This document shows, in pieces, positions 18,750 through 30,341 of a stretch of DNA of 64,000 nt. The stretch is from the NCBI RefSeq assembly GCF_907165205.1, contig NC_058195.1:28478936-28542935 (forward strand). Reading direction: 5' to 3'. How positions within the stretch are numbered: position 1 is the first letter of the stretch; each line of letters begins with the position of its first letter. The position numbers and the translations under genes are program-made. This DNA is from Coccinella septempunctata. Lineage: Eukaryota > Arthropoda > Insecta > Coleoptera > Coccinellidae. Below the pieces are notes generated by a model, which was given only the letters and a program-made list of their open reading frames with translations, did not search any database and was not told the DNA's origin.

Positions 18750-20380
18750 TGTAATAATGCACCCCGTATCTCGATCAGTAGAAGAGCGGCTTTCCACTGA
18801 TCATGGGGTGATTATTTTTAGATGTTAAGTACACAAATTGAAGGCCCTCGAAAAGGGAAAAAATGTGGATCCGGCCCGTCGCACGAAGGACAGGTCTTGA
18901 AGTTGAATATTATTATTTCTGGGGAGATGTTTAGATGAAACTCATGAAAAACTTTAACAAATAAATCTATTGGCAAAATAAAATTGGAACTTCTCTACAA
19001 ATACGTACTCGGTCGAAGACGACCAACAAAAATCTTCAATTTCTTAAACACATGCAAATAAGCGCAAAACAATAAAACATACTTTCATAACCAAAATCTT
19101 GGGTTAAAATTCAACTTCCCAACTTAGCGCTCAATAATAAATCAATACTTTATCAATGAATTTTGGAAGAGCTTTCAAGACTCTGGACGAATAAAATTGG
19201 AACTTTCTACCTTTTTCTGCGACTGCTGTTTATCTGACGCTGCCGATGAAAACTTTTCGACACCAGACTTTACCCGCACTTATCGGCGAATTCTTTACAC
19301 TCAACCGAACTTCCCGCACTTTTCCGTCGCAAACGTTTTTCGCTTTAAGTTTCCCTATCTAAAAATTTCAACACAAGTTTATATCTGGTCTTACTACGGA
19401 TCAAGAAAATTAACGATCACTCCTCGAATGTTACTTTACTGACTTCCGATAAACTGACTTTAACTTCAAATTATTTCCAAATTTCTTCAACTACCTAATT
19501 CCCGATATTCCGTTTCTACTTGAACAAAATCAACAAAAACAAAGGACTGGACTTTTCTTTACGCTGAACTTTTCCAAATATCTATGAGCCGACCGAGTCT
19601 CCGATTCTATTCCGTGATCTACCTAGACTTTTCTCTTACTTCGTGAAAACCTGATTATTCTAAGTCCCTATACTTTTTCCTTACTGACTGACTCTACAAA
19701 AGATTTATAACTTCTCTACTTATCCGTACCGACTCGAAGGGGTATATTTTCGATATTTTTCAGATCATGTCCCCGGACCGACTTAAAGGGGTATTATTTT
19801 TGATCACGCTCCTCGGACCGACTGACTAACTTTTTCCGATGTACTTTTTCCCCGGTCTTTCTCTCCCACGCTATGGGTGGTACCAAAACGTCTCAAAATC
19901 GAAATCATTGGACGATCAACCTTGCTGAGTTGAAAAATCAGCGTTCCCAAGCTGGGTGGTTACAAGAAAATTTCGGCTACTTCGAATTCTGAGAACTGTT
20001 TTCCTATCAGGGTCTCCAGACTAATAAATCTTTCTTAATCTACATGACTGACCGTTTTCACCCGTTCTGAAGTCCTTATCACCGGATATTGGAATCAATT
20101 ACATAGGCCGGCGATCGCCGGTTGCTCTCCGAAAACGTACATTGTATCAATATCTGCAGAATTTCTGACTGAGTGACACTAACTCTTTCAACTCATATCG
20201 AGCTGGTTATTATTTAAATTCCCGCGACTTAATACCGTCTGATCTCAAGCGCCTCAAAGTATCGTATGTCCAACTAAAAATCGCCTCTGCAGCACGGCTG
20301 CAACAATGTATGAATGTTCCAGCGATACCTCGTTTCAATTATCCCAAATTAATTCGAGCTTCTTATTCCGATTTATTACA
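18750..20380 (-). repeat. Gypsy-A 5' LTR
   Basis: 1631 bp, the partner of 498-2133, with the same termini. It lies directly against the right-hand ACAA duplication. Confidence 0.93.
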
Positions 20381-20384
20381 ACAA
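20381..20384. repeat. Target site duplication of Gypsy-A, right copy (ACAA)
   Basis: It repeats 494-497 and is the point at which LINE-B coding sequence resumes. Confidence 0.9.
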
Positions 20385-21762
20385 CTACACGAAAAGGCCC
20401 GTGAACAACAATCAAGGATTTTTTCAGCCTTCATCGATTTAAGTAAGGCATTTGACTCGGTGAATCGGAGAGCGCTATGGAAAATCATGGCACGTCTTAC
20501 AGTACCCGAAAAATTCTTAGCAGTGTGTAAAAGCCTTCATACCAACAACACCGCTAGAATACACCATAATGGCTCTACAACCGACCATTTCTCGACCAAC
20601 TCTGGAATAAAACAAGGCTGCGTGTTAGCGCCTTTACTGTTCAATATTTTCGCCATAGCTGTATCGATAATTGCTGACTTGAGCCTGCCCGTAAGAGGTG
20701 TTGGGATAAGATTCAGATTTGATGGAGGCCTGTTTAACCTGAAGCGCCTCAGAGCAAGAACCCGTACCAAGTTTATCACGGAACTTCAATATGCAGACGA
20801 CTGTTCACTCATCGCTAGCAGCTCAGAGGATCTAAGATAATGACGGACACCTATAAACATATATACGAAGCTTTAGGCCTTAGACTCAATATCGACAAGA
20901 CCAAAATCTTGGTAAGTCCGCCAGAAAGTCTTCAAACAGATATCAGCCTGGAGAATGAAACTCTAGAACAGGTCGAGCAGTTCAAATACTTGGGAAGCTT
21001 CATAAATAGTAAGGCTAATCTATGTAGACACGGAAATACAAAACCGTATTTCAGCATCACGGGCATTCTGGAAGCTAAAGGACAGAGTGTTCCAAAATCA
21101 CGACCTCAACTAAAGACCAAGACAGCTGTTTACAAAGCAGTGGTCCTCCCAAGGCTTCTTTACGGAAGCGAAAGCTGGACGCCCTACAGGCGACATATTA
21201 AACAGCTTGAACAAACGCAACAACGTCATCTAAGACAGATAATGCACATCAGATGGTTCCACAAAGTTTCGAATGCAGAAGTCTTGAAACGCGCGAGTTG
21301 TACAACAATTGAGACTCAAGTAACGAGGGCCCGACTCAGATGGAGCAGCCACATTCTGAGGATGCAAGACACAAGACTCCCCAAAATAGCTCTATATGGC
21401 GAATTCACTGAGGGAGCCCGGAAACCAGTATAAGCGGTTTAAGGATACACTACATCAATCCCTAAAATTAGTTAATGCCAATCATAACTGGGAACAACTA
21501 GCGTTAGACAGGTCACAGTGGAGGTCTTTGGTACACAATTTTAATGGAGAATCGAGAAGGATACAGCGGCGGCCAGATCTGGTTGATGACTATCCATGCC
21601 CTCAGTGTGGAAGGATCTGCAGGTCACGGTTGGGTCTCTTTAGTCACAGAAGGGCACACAGTCGCAACTAGCCCTAAAGAATTACAAGTCTGTTCGCAAT
21701 TTTTTTTCTTTTTTTCTAGATTTATTCCCGGTAACGGGATACAGCAATGAATGAATGAATGA
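20385..21762 (+). pseudogene. LINE-B1, 3' part: reverse transcriptase core and C-terminal zinc finger
   Basis: Continuation of the LINE interrupted at 497. It encodes SRIFSAFIDLSKAFDSVNR, GIKQGCVLAPLLFNIF and the catalytic LQYADDCSLIAS block, then after a frameshift at 20840 the thumb (VEQFKYLGSFIN) and YGSESWTPYRRHIKQL. A second frame change follows near 21430, and then a C2H2-type finger CPQCGRICRSRLGLFSHRRAH at the C-terminus, common in this LINE type. The 3' end is a T-rich stretch, a GGTAACGGGATACAGC motif and (AATG)n at about 21746-21762, with no poly-A. At least three frame breaks make it non-functional. Confidence 0.88.
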
Positions 21763-22440
21763 CCCTGTATATTAAGAAACTCAGTTTCGTTTCAGGATAT
21801 TCCGCCAATCAACTATGTTTCATTGAAATCACATTGAAGATTCCTCACAGATAACATAGTATAAGAATAGTACTCCTTCGACAGTGTGGAAATATCTGCA
21901 GATTGGTTTTTACAACGAAAATTAAAGTGTAAATCACAAATATTTATTTATTATTAACAGCTGAGAAAATAGTCCACTTCATTTTTTAATCTCGTTGAGT
22001 AATCGAGATTACAGATTACTCTTATCAGTGCTTGATATCAACGCAGAACAAAATAAAACCAGACTTTCTTTGGTAGAACCATGATAGAACGAAGCAATAA
22101 ATGACATGATGGCGCCGCCACGAAACTAATCCCATATCCCCGATATGGAATAATGTTGGTGCTTGCAAAAAATTACAAGTGCACACACCAGTGTTTTAAA
22201 CATCTCAGAATGTTCGAAGTAAAAATAACTCTATAAGCATCACTGACCATTACAAGGTACTGTTTGGTCAGAACAGTAGAAACAATATGATCATATTTCA
22301 TGAGTTTTTCACCATCGAAAAGTGGTAAATCTGAGTCAGTTCCATAGAGTAGGGCCTATAAATATTCGGTCAGTATTATTTAGGTGAATTGAAATGCAAC
22401 GTTTCCAATTGTATATTTATGAACATTTTCTTATGAAATT
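21763..22440. other. Intergenic/3' flank of the host crotonase gene
   Basis: About 680 AT-rich bases with no gene seen. It lies downstream of the minus-strand stop at 22441, so it should contain the host gene 3' UTR; I could not fix a polyadenylation site. Confidence 0.4.
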
Positions 22441-22706
22441 TCATTTCCCTCTAAAATTGGGTTTCCTTTTGTTTTGGAATGCCTCCAAAGCTTCTATCCT
22501 ATCTTTAGTCGGGATTAGTTGCGCATAACACGCGGTTTCGATAGCCATTCCAGTATCAATATTCGTCTCCAAGCCTCTATTTATGGCTAGCTTGGCCATC
22601 TTCAAAGCAACCGGACCATTTTGAAGAATCTCCTCACATAATTCCAGCGATTTCATGTAAGCACTATTACCACTTGTATTTTGTTCCACTGCATGATTCA
22701 CCATTC
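22441..22706 (-). CDS. AUH-like: Last exon of a mitochondrial enoyl/methylglutaconyl-CoA hydratase-like gene (AUH/ECHDC2 family)
   Basis: The C-terminal crotonase exon starts after a TTTTTTTACAG acceptor at 22706 and ends with TGA at 22441. It encodes MVNHAVEQN, GPVALKMAKLAINRGLETN, then TGMAIETACYAQLIPTKDR and a C-terminal FQNKRKPNFRGK. These are the family's C-terminal helix and trimer-contact region. The enzyme hydrates an enoyl-CoA in mitochondria; AUH acts on 3-methylglutaconyl-CoA in leucine breakdown. The junction with the exon ending at 46589 is phase 1 and rebuilds a glycine with no residues missing. AUH versus ECHDC2 cannot be settled from two exons. Confidence 0.88.
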
Positions 22707-22899
22707 CTGTAAAAAAACATAATTTTGAATAAGATCGAATAAAATTTCTGAGCACAATGACTACACATAATGTACCTAATTCGAATTATTGTTCACCGAT
22801 ATTTCTAGGATAAAGAATCTCGAATGAAAAATTGTTGATGGTATATAGGTACTAATTTCCTAAGCACCGAGTGGTAGAGGCGAAGGGGAAAATCAGATG

Positions 22900-23493
22900 A
22901 TTTAGAGCGTTCGGAAAACGCTCTTTTTATTCAAACCGCTGCGTCTCGCCATCTGCGAAAGAAGCCACATGGAAGTCTAATTATCAGACCGTGCCAAGGT
23001 CACACTGTGAAATTTGAATTGTAATTTGGGGGTACGAAACTTTTTTCCTGAATTACATTTCGGTATAGAAGTAGAACAAAACTTTGGCGCTCAAAAACAT
23101 CCTGTATTACATATTCTGAACAAAATATTCCTGAAACACTAGTAGGTACTTATTTACATGGAGTCTAGGAACACCTCCGGAGTTGAAAAAAGTACCGGAA
23201 ATTTTTCGACGGTACATTTCGATACAAAACTAGAACACATATGTTTCGAGAACCGAAATCTTGATTTTTCGAAAACATTTTTTCAGCTCCACCAATTTGA
23301 AAACCTCATAAAACCCCTAAATTTTAGGGTACAAAACTTTTTTTAACGGTACATATTGGTACAGAACTAGTACAAAACTTTGACAAATAGAAAATTTGAA
23401 ATTTCAAAAATAGGCGGTGAGCATTGTGCCCTCCTAATCTTAAAACCTTATTTTCGTAATTTCAATTACGGGTACGAAATTTTTTTTCTGCGG
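22900..23493. repeat. Degenerate repeats around GGTACGAAACTTTTT / GGTACA...AGAAC motifs
   Basis: Several diverged copies of a unit with a GGTAC(G/A)AAACTTTTT block followed by CGGTA...TAGAAC are seen near 23029, 23196, 23324 and 23469. The last copy is cut by the pogo-like element and continues at 24456. No coding potential. Confidence 0.5.
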
Positions 23494-24455
23494 TAGAGTC
23501 ATTCGGGGTAACTGAGCGCAGTGGGTAAGTGTGCGCAGTGCGTATATCTCGACTATGCAATGTATGAAAGAGGGGTTCATTTGGGTGAAGCAAGGGCGCA
23601 GAATCGCCAAATTAGTTTTTCATAGGAGTGCGCCGTGCGACGTTTCGTTAACTTTTTATTTGCAATCAATCAAATTCACTAGTTTTCTTATTAATTTTTA
23701 GCATCACTGCAAATTCTGCCAGGTCCAAGTTCCGAGTCCGACAGTGTTAAACAATATTTTATTCGATCATGTGCATATTAATCTAAATATATAATAAAAA
23801 ATTTTAGGTTCTCTTAGCTGCTCAACTCTGTAAGAACGTCAATTCTAATTTTGGATTACTGGGGAAAGTGTGCGCGGGTAAGTGTGCGCGGGTAAGTGTG
23901 CGCGGGTAAGTGTGCGCATAGATTCATTATATGGGCATTAGTTCAGTGAGGAATAAATTATGACATTGTTGATTTTCTTGGTTAAGACTCGATCAATATT
24001 GTCCTATTTGTTCAGAAAAATATGAAGAGCCACCAACAGGGGAATGTATCAAGTGTTGTGTTCACCAAGAATTGTGGCACGAACAATAATGCACTGCTTG
24101 TAAAAAAGCGCTTCTGTATTGACAATAAACAGCATTTCTCTAATATTGTAACATTTTGATGACACTATTTTGTAATTTGTTTTGATTGTGTGGTTCACTA
24201 AGCACTACGTTCACTTACCCCGTGAGGGTGCGCACACTTACCCGCAATATGGGGCATGTGAACGCACTCCGACTTTCCCTATTAAATTCTTTTTTGCGGA
24301 AAGAAAACGTTTTTGTTTGTTTGCTTTTTGATGTTTTCTCATAGATTAGAAAATTCTTCATCTTATGAGTATGTTTTAATTTTCCTAGCTTCAACATTTG
24401 AAACAGGGTATGGCTTGAAAGGCAAAAGTGCGCACAGTTGCCCCGAATGACTCTA
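23494..24455 (+). mobile_element. Pogo-like (Tc1/mariner group) deletion derivative
   Basis: Terminal inverted repeats TAGAGTCATTCGGGG...CCCCGAATGACTCTA with TA at both ends, 962 bp. Subterminal GGGTAAGTGTGCGC motifs occur near both ends and in a tandem block. Inside (about 23999-24105) a frame encodes CPICSEKYEEPPTGECIKC, then WHEQ, a stop and CTACKK. This resembles the C-terminal PHD-like zinc finger of pogo-family transposases and indicates an autonomous ancestor. The catalytic DDE part is gone. Confidence 0.75.
23864..23919. repeat. Tandem repeat of GGGTAAGTGTGCGC
   Basis: About four head-to-tail units of 14 bases inside the pogo-like element. The same motif is at its termini (23525 and the complement near 24229-24246), so these are probable transposase-binding sites that expanded. 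Confidence 0.75.
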
Positions 24456-25569
24456 TATACACTTAGGTAAAAATCTAGTACACAATTAAGCGCAAAAAAA
24501 ATTAAAAATTCAAATTGGGGGGGAATGGAGACATGAACCTTACGTAGTAGACCGTAGGGAATTGTAGAGTTGTTTTCAGGAGGAGTTTGTTTTTAGTTTT
24601 CTTCTTTATTTTCTTCATGTTTTCGTTACATGCTTATTGATTTTTTGATGCTGATTATTGATTTTTATTCCTTTTCGAATTCATTTTTCATACTGGGGTT
24701 TATTTATATTCAGCTCATTTTCTTTGTTGAATTATGTATTCTAATAATCTCAATTAAAGTTTTACTATGAAATATTGCGCGAGCGATGCCACGGGTTTAA
24801 GCTAGTATATCGATATGTCTGAACAAAAAGGCAGCAGAACAAATACGAGCAGCTTGAAGAGTCCTGCTTGGAATCGCTAAGAAAGGCAAAGTACCTAACA
24901 AAACGATCAGAACTAAACATTAAAACATAGTAGAACACATGACTAGAATGAAGTGAAGTCAGGTCATATAGCTAGAGCATCAAACGAAAGATGAGCTGGG
25001 CGAATTTTTAGGAGATATAGAACGAAAGCGCTATTCAGTTCGAAACGAATTGGAAGGGTGATGACATAGTGGGCGAGTTCCGATATTGCTGGTGTTACTG
25101 GCCGCATTCGAAAAACAATAGAACCCGAATGACTGGCAAATAGTCATCGTCTCTCAGGGTACACTGGCAGGACTGTTCGGGAATATCGGAAATACCCCAT
25201 AGGGTAGCAAGGTCCAGCTCAACTTTCGTGCGTAGACGTTGTGTATCTCATGAATGGGATAAACAACGTATAGGTATAGGTCAGTCGACTTAGTGTTTAT
25301 TTTTATATAAGCAATCGAAATATCATTCTATGAGCTAATTTCATAACAATATATAGGTTCAGACTAGAATATGACGTGAGGTCAGCTGGCCAGTGCCCCT
25401 GCAATCTTCTTGGATCGCTACTTTCTATAGTAGTGGTTGCAGAAGGGTATTTGTTTGTCTCTCTAATCTTTCGTGGTGTTTTCTGCCTCTGTTTTTGATG
25501 ACATCTTTAACAAAGGGAATTTTCAGGTTCTCATGGAGAGTCGAAAAAAAACATAACCAGAAGATTAAC
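24456..25569. other. Intron sequence with no recognisable feature
   Basis: About 1.1 kb. The first ~60 bases continue the diverged repeat cut by the pogo-like element. The rest shows no gene or clear repeat on either strand. The last part may belong to the 5' region of LINE-C. Confidence 0.4.
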
Positions 25570-26224
25570 ACGAAGAAACAACAAGAGAAAATGGTTGGTT
25601 GTCCTATAACAAGAAGTTTATGGATGAAATCAAGATCTAATTCAACATCGTCGGAAATTAACAACGTAAACAGTTATGAAGAGATAAGAACGGACGAACA
25701 AAGCATCTGCGATAAAGATAGAGGAATAGCGAACGAGGAAAGAAATGAACTGGATATACGAGGGAACTTGAAACATTCTAACGAAATGAAAGAGAGTACC
25801 TAGGAAGACCTCTTTACACCGAAAAGGACTATAATGCGGACACCTCCTAAAGACAATGAATCCTCGGAAATACAAACACCATCAAATCAGAATAATGAAG
25901 TGAATTTCAACTGATATGGTAATAGCACCAGCCAGAAATATAGAAGACACCACCTGTATCATTGATGGAATTTCAAAAGAATTGGAAACAATAAATGATT
26001 TATCGCAAAATGATAAGATTGAAGGTGAAGATATAAAAATATCAAGAATGGCAAGCTTTAAGCTTCACGAAAAGGTGACATAACTCGCTTTTAATGTGGA
26101 AAAATTAGAAAGAGAAAATGGTACTAGAAAAGAACTTGAGGAAGTATAGGTAATATTCATTAAAGACAAAGCATGCAAAGAAGACCACAATAAGAAAACA
26201 TACATTGAAATTGTAAAATCCAAA
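25570..26224 (+). pseudogene. LINE-C ORF1 remnant, 5' part
   Basis: A lysine/glutamate-rich frame starting near MVGCPITRSLWMKSRS at 25590, stopped at 25801, and continuing in broken frames with a coiled-coil-like stretch (KLERENGTRKELEEV) and IEIVKSKEER at the end. Penelope is inserted in that last segment, and the same frame continues from 29265 with PSVRKIWETPP. It looks like the ORF1 of a CR1/Jockey-type LINE because a zinc-knuckle segment and an endonuclease start follow. No single motif is decisive. Confidence 0.5.
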
Positions 26225-26237
26225 GAAGAAAGGGAAC
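26225..26237. repeat. 13-bp target duplication of the Penelope element, left copy
   Basis: GAAGAAAGGGAAC occurs here and again at 29252-29264, exactly flanking the Penelope element. Confidence 0.85.
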
Positions 26238-26239
26238 TT

Positions 26240-26279
26240 AGTCTTGAGAAAGTCGAAATATATCGACGAAACGTCGACT
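26240..26279 (+). ncRNA. Hammerhead-ribozyme-like motif, left PLE repeat
   Basis: The order CTTGAGAAA, GTCG, an eight-base loop AAATATAT, CGAC, GAAA, CGTC matches stem II, the GAAA core and the GUC cleavage site of the minimal hammerheads known in Penelope elements. The first core strand departs from CUGANGA, so this copy may be inactive. Confidence 0.45.
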
Positions 26280-26340
26280 TTGTTTTAAGAAAGTTGTTAT
26301 TATTCAGTCCTAAACCCGTGAATATCCCCTGAACATTATA

Positions 26341-28859
26341 ATGGAAGGACGTGAAATACAAGTTGAAAACTATTGCACCGGGAGGTTCTTTGAGACCATT
26401 GAACGAGAGTATGGAAGTAGGATTAGAGCACTGCTCAAGCATAGAATCAGGCTGGACAAGAAGTTGGCATCATTACACAATAGGAAAATATTCTTGTTGG
26501 AGTGCAGGAGGAACTCAGTATTTCCTAATCACATTGCCCACAACATCAGGTGCCTGGACAATTTAGCTTTAGATGAGAGTTGTCCCTATCAGGTTGAATG
26601 TGACAGAATACGTAATAGAGTTCAAAAATCTATATTGAATTTGGAGGTGAAGGTGACTATTTGGAGGATGAACAACGTTAGTAATCAAATTTTAAGTGTT
26701 GATGAGAACTTGGAGAAAGACTTACCACATGACGTGTTCACGAATTTTCTCAGAACATGCAGACAAAATTATGAAAAACTGTTCAAGCGCATCAGGAACT
26801 CCAACAAGCATAAAATAAGTTTATTACAGTCGGTGTACAGGTCCGCTCCAAGAACAATCCAAAATCAGGACAGTAAGTTTATTTACAATTTCACTAATAC
26901 AAACCTGCCGGAGGAAGTTAACGATGTCCTTTCTCTCGGTCCTAATTTCAGTATTCCATTAACGAAAAAAGATATATCTGTTCCTACTATTCTGAAGGAT
27001 CTTGAGTATTGTGTACATGGCTTACAATTGAGTACTGAGGTGAGAGATTTGGTTAGGTCTGAGTGTGTGAACATCCTGACAAATTTTTGGCATGGTTTTC
27101 AAGCCAATGAAAGACCTAAGCCAATACAAAAGGCCTATAATAGCGCAAAATCCTTTCTCGCACAACATCCTGAACTGATCGTGATGAAATCAGATAAAGG
27201 AAATTCAACAGTAATTATGTACAGGTCTGAGTACCTTGAATGTATGGGAGAAATGTTGTCGGATGAGAGAACTTATAGAATAATTAATAGAGACCCTACC
27301 AACAAGTTTCAAACGAAGGCGAACGAATTAGTTAATGAGCTCAAGATTAAGAATATAATTGATGACAAGTTGGCTCAGGAGATGAGACGGTATGATTCAG
27401 TATCACCTAAATTATATGGCTTACGAAAAACACATAAGCCAGAGATTAAATTAAGACCTATTGTTAGCTGCATTGGCGCTCCTACTTACAATCTATCGGT
27501 TTTTGTACATAATATATTGGCCAAAGTTAATTCAACATGCCCGTTCACAGTAAAAAACTCCTTTGAGTTTGTTGCCACCATAAAAGATTTAACAGTTCCT
27601 GAAGGTTATGAGTTGGTCTCACTGGATGTTGTGTCATTATTCACGAACATACCTAAGGAACTCGTAAACTCCATCATAAATAAAAAATGGCAGTACATTT
27701 CTGCATATACAGAGATTGATAAACAGTTTTTCCTCAGAATCGTCAACTTTATCTTCAACTCAAGCTACTTTATGTTTGATGGTGTATTTTATGAGCAAAA
27801 GGATGGGTCCACTATGGGTAATCCAGCGGGTCCGTCTTTAGCGAATCTAGTGATGACCGAGATCATCTTTGAATGTTTGAAAAACATGAAATTTGTCGTA
27901 ACCATCCTTAAACTTTACGTGGATGATACTTTTTTGATTATTCCATCTGACAGCGTAGATTACCTATTGGAAACTTTCAATGCATACCATCCTCGCATAC
28001 AGTTCACTATAGAACGTGAAAAAGACAATGAATGATCGTTCTTAGATGTCAGGGTAAGAAGGAGAGCAGACGGAACGTTGAGTACACGGTAGTGCATGAA
28101 ACCTACCAGCTCGGGAAGACTGTTGAATTATAGATCAGACACATGCAGAAAATATAAAATTTCCGTCATAAAAAAAATTTGCTACACAGGGGTATCAATC
28201 TGAGCAGCAGTGAATTTCACCATGAAAATTTGAAAGAAATAAAACAAATATTGAAAGTGAATGCTTATCCCTCTCTTCTGGTTAATAGAATCATCAACGA
28301 GTACAAGCCCCCACCGAGCAGACACCAATTGGGCGAAACACAGGAGACACGTAGTTATTTTAGGTTTCCTTTCGTGCCAAAATTGTCTTCCAAGATATCT
28401 AACTCGATCCGTAGAGTGTCCACAAATTCCAGGCTGGCATTTTACAATCTAAAGAGTGTCAGATCTCTCTTTTCCAAGTTGAAAGACAGAGCTGGGACTC
28501 TTGATCGTTCTAATGTGGTGTACAAGATTCCCTGCGCAGGTTGTAATAGATGCTATATAGGACAGACGAAACAATTTCTCTCAAGTAGGGTCAGACAACA
28601 TAAAAATGATTGCCATGAGAAGTTCAGAGATAAAGAAGGTAAAACAGCACTGGTTTTGCACTCTTTCAGTACAGGACACCAATTCGACTTCCAGCAGATT
28701 TCAGTTTTGGATGGGGAGAAAAACTGGATGAAAAGAAATTTAAGCGAGATGATACATTTTAATTTGCACGATACCGTCAATCATAGGAGTGATACTCAGG
28801 GATTACACCAATCTTATAATAATTTGATTTCCTTGTTCAGACAATTCAAGTGCCGTTAA
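26341..28859 (+). pseudogene. Penelope reverse transcriptase / GIY-YIG endonuclease, broken by stops
   Basis: 26341-28035 is open (564 codons). It has an N-terminal helical region, KSDKGNSTVIM, PKLYGLRKTHKP, LRPIVSCIGAPTYNLS, SLDVVSLFTNIP, STMGNPAGPSLANL and the catalytic LYVDDTFL, all diagnostic of Penelope RT, which is related to telomerase RT. A stop at 28033 and further breaks to about 28178 interrupt it. 28179-28859 then encodes the GIY-YIG nuclease (VVYKIPCAGCNRCYIGQT, SSRVRQHKND, TGHQFDF) that nicks target DNA. In an active copy both domains form a single protein. Confidence 0.9.
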
Positions 28860-29158
28860 GATGAACTACTGTTTAGTAGTTGTTTTTGAGTGATCGTTTG
28901 TGCGTCAGATGCGTGACATTGTATCTACCGTCATCCGTGTGTTATTGTTTTCTTGCGTTGTGTTATCCTAGATGCTATGTGTCAGAGTTCTTAGGATTGT
29001 TTTATTAATTGACTGTTGTTTTGAGTAAAGGTAGTTCACTTCTACTTCCTACACATACTATGATTTTTATGTATATTTTAAACAACTAACAAAACTAGGT
29101 AAGATGCAGCTTTAATAATTTGTTTGTGTTCTTGTTTCTATTATTCCTGTCTCAATTT

Positions 29159-29251
29159 TTAGTCTTGAGAAAGTCGAAATATATCGACGAAACGTCGACT
29201 TTGTTTTAAGAAAGTTGTTATTATTCAGTCCTTAACCCGTGAATATCCCCT
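29159..29251 (+). repeat. Right terminal repeat of the PLE, with hammerhead-like motif
   Basis: Direct repeat of 26238-26333 with the same CTTGAGAAAGTCG...CGACGAAACGTC core at 29163-29195. Its end abuts the second GAAGAAAGGGAAC. Confidence 0.8.
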
Positions 29252-29264
29252 GAAGAAAGGGAAC

Positions 29265-29893
29265 CTTCAGTACGTAAAATATGGGAAACTCCACCCCCTC
29301 AAAAAAAAATATGAAATAATGGTAAAATGCAAAAAATCAAGATAAAGAAAATCATATTAAATTCATCACGAAAAATCCATGCCGAAATGGCACATAAGAA
29401 ACGAGTCTTCATATCTTGATCTCACTAAATTTCATGTAGAAGAATTTAGGCATTTTGCAAAATATTGGCAAGCAAACCTCTGTTGTCACAAATGTGGACA
29501 AGAGCACGAAGCAAAAACATGTCCCAGTAAGAATGAATTCGAATTCGACTGTCCCAATTGTAACCGCCTGAAAATTCAAGAGGAAAGACATTCTGCTAGG
29601 AATCAAAAATGTCCAGTTGTTCAAAAAAATATGGCAGAAACATCGAGATATAAACTTCGTGAAGATGGAAGAAAACAAAACGATTTTTTATAAATAATAC
29701 TGAAACGGGAAGATTCGACAAGAAGCAACAAACTGGAAAGAAAACAACCATAAATGGAACAAATTCCTCTAAAAGGTATAAAGTTGATATCTGATGAAGA
29801 AGACGCTGATGTCGTTGCAATAACGGAGCATTGGAGGTGTGAAGAGGAACTCAGTGCATGTCATCTCAGTGGTTATAAATTAATATCAAGTGT
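29265..29893 (+). pseudogene. LINE-C ORF1 zinc-knuckle part and start of its endonuclease
   Basis: 29379-29693 encodes a zinc-knuckle region (CCHKCGQEHEAKTC, DCPNCNRLK, QKCPVV) like LINE ORF1 or Gag nucleic-acid binding tails. After its stop, 29797-29893 reads ADVVAITEHWRCEEEL, the opening of an EEP endonuclease and close to the matching segment of LINE-A. The element stops near 29893; nothing recognisable follows. The 5' part is at 25570-26224. Confidence 0.6.
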
Positions 29894-30341
29894 AACGATA
29901 CTTGATTGTTTCATATAAAAATCAAGCCTCGTTTTAAATGTCCGTTTCCCTGAATTTTCCAGTTGAAGCAATGCAACACCGTCTGATGGAGATTTCAGTT
30001 TTAATATAGATATTCCGTTTCATTTTAGAAATGTTCTTCAGATCCTGAAAAATTAACCTCAAATTCCGTAAGATTGAAATTTCCATCAGTAATCCGCCGT
30101 AATAATCTAAAACAAAGAAAAAGTGTCTTTCTGCATTCGGCGTTGATTTTCCGTCCAAAAAACACACCGAATTCAGCATAAAACAACGTGGATTGCAGAT
30201 AATGACAGTTTCTTTTACCGATAGGGAGATAACCGCCACCGAGAATGTTTGTTGGAATTAAGAATCCCCCTACGTAGATCTGCGCTCTGATTGGACGGTA
30301 TGACGTAACAGATTAAAAAGATGCGATTCTGGAACGAGCCA
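29894..30341. other. Unassigned 450 bases between LINE-C and BEL-A
   Basis: No recognisable coding domain, repeat or RNA was seen on either strand. Confidence 0.4.

Larger units (their letters stand above)
498..20380 (-). mobile_element. Gypsy-A: Ty3/Gypsy LTR retrotransposon (endogenous-retrovirus-like) with gag, pol, macro domain and env
   Basis: A complete provirus on the minus strand, flanked by a 4-bp ACAA duplication. Order in its sense direction: 5' LTR (20380-18750), primer binding site, 1.7 kb leader, gag, protease, RT, RNase H, macro domain, integrase, env, polypurine tract, 3' LTR (2133-498). Two later insertions, LINE-A and a 973-bp TIR element, account for about 5 kb, so the element itself is roughly 14.8 kb, which is long for Gypsy. 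The LTRs differ by about a dozen substitutions and one 5-bp indel by eye, so the insertion is recent. Gag and the integrase tail carry frameshifts; the 1318-codon pol block and env are open. A partial second copy lies at 55507-58589. Confidence 0.93.
26238..29251 (+). mobile_element. Penelope-like element (PLE) with direct terminal repeats
   Basis: About 3.0 kb with ~95-bp direct repeats at each end (26238-26333; 29159-29251), a 13-bp target duplication, and a gene with Penelope-type RT and GIY-YIG endonuclease. Each terminal repeat contains a hammerhead-like fold. The end repeats differ at only a base or two, so the copy is fairly young although the gene is broken. Confidence 0.9.

Noticed and set aside
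22905..22930. GAGCGTT...AACGCTC hairpin followed by T-run, like a rho-independent terminator or histone stem-loop
   Set aside because: Eukaryotic intron context, and the sequence is not the histone stem-loop consensus.
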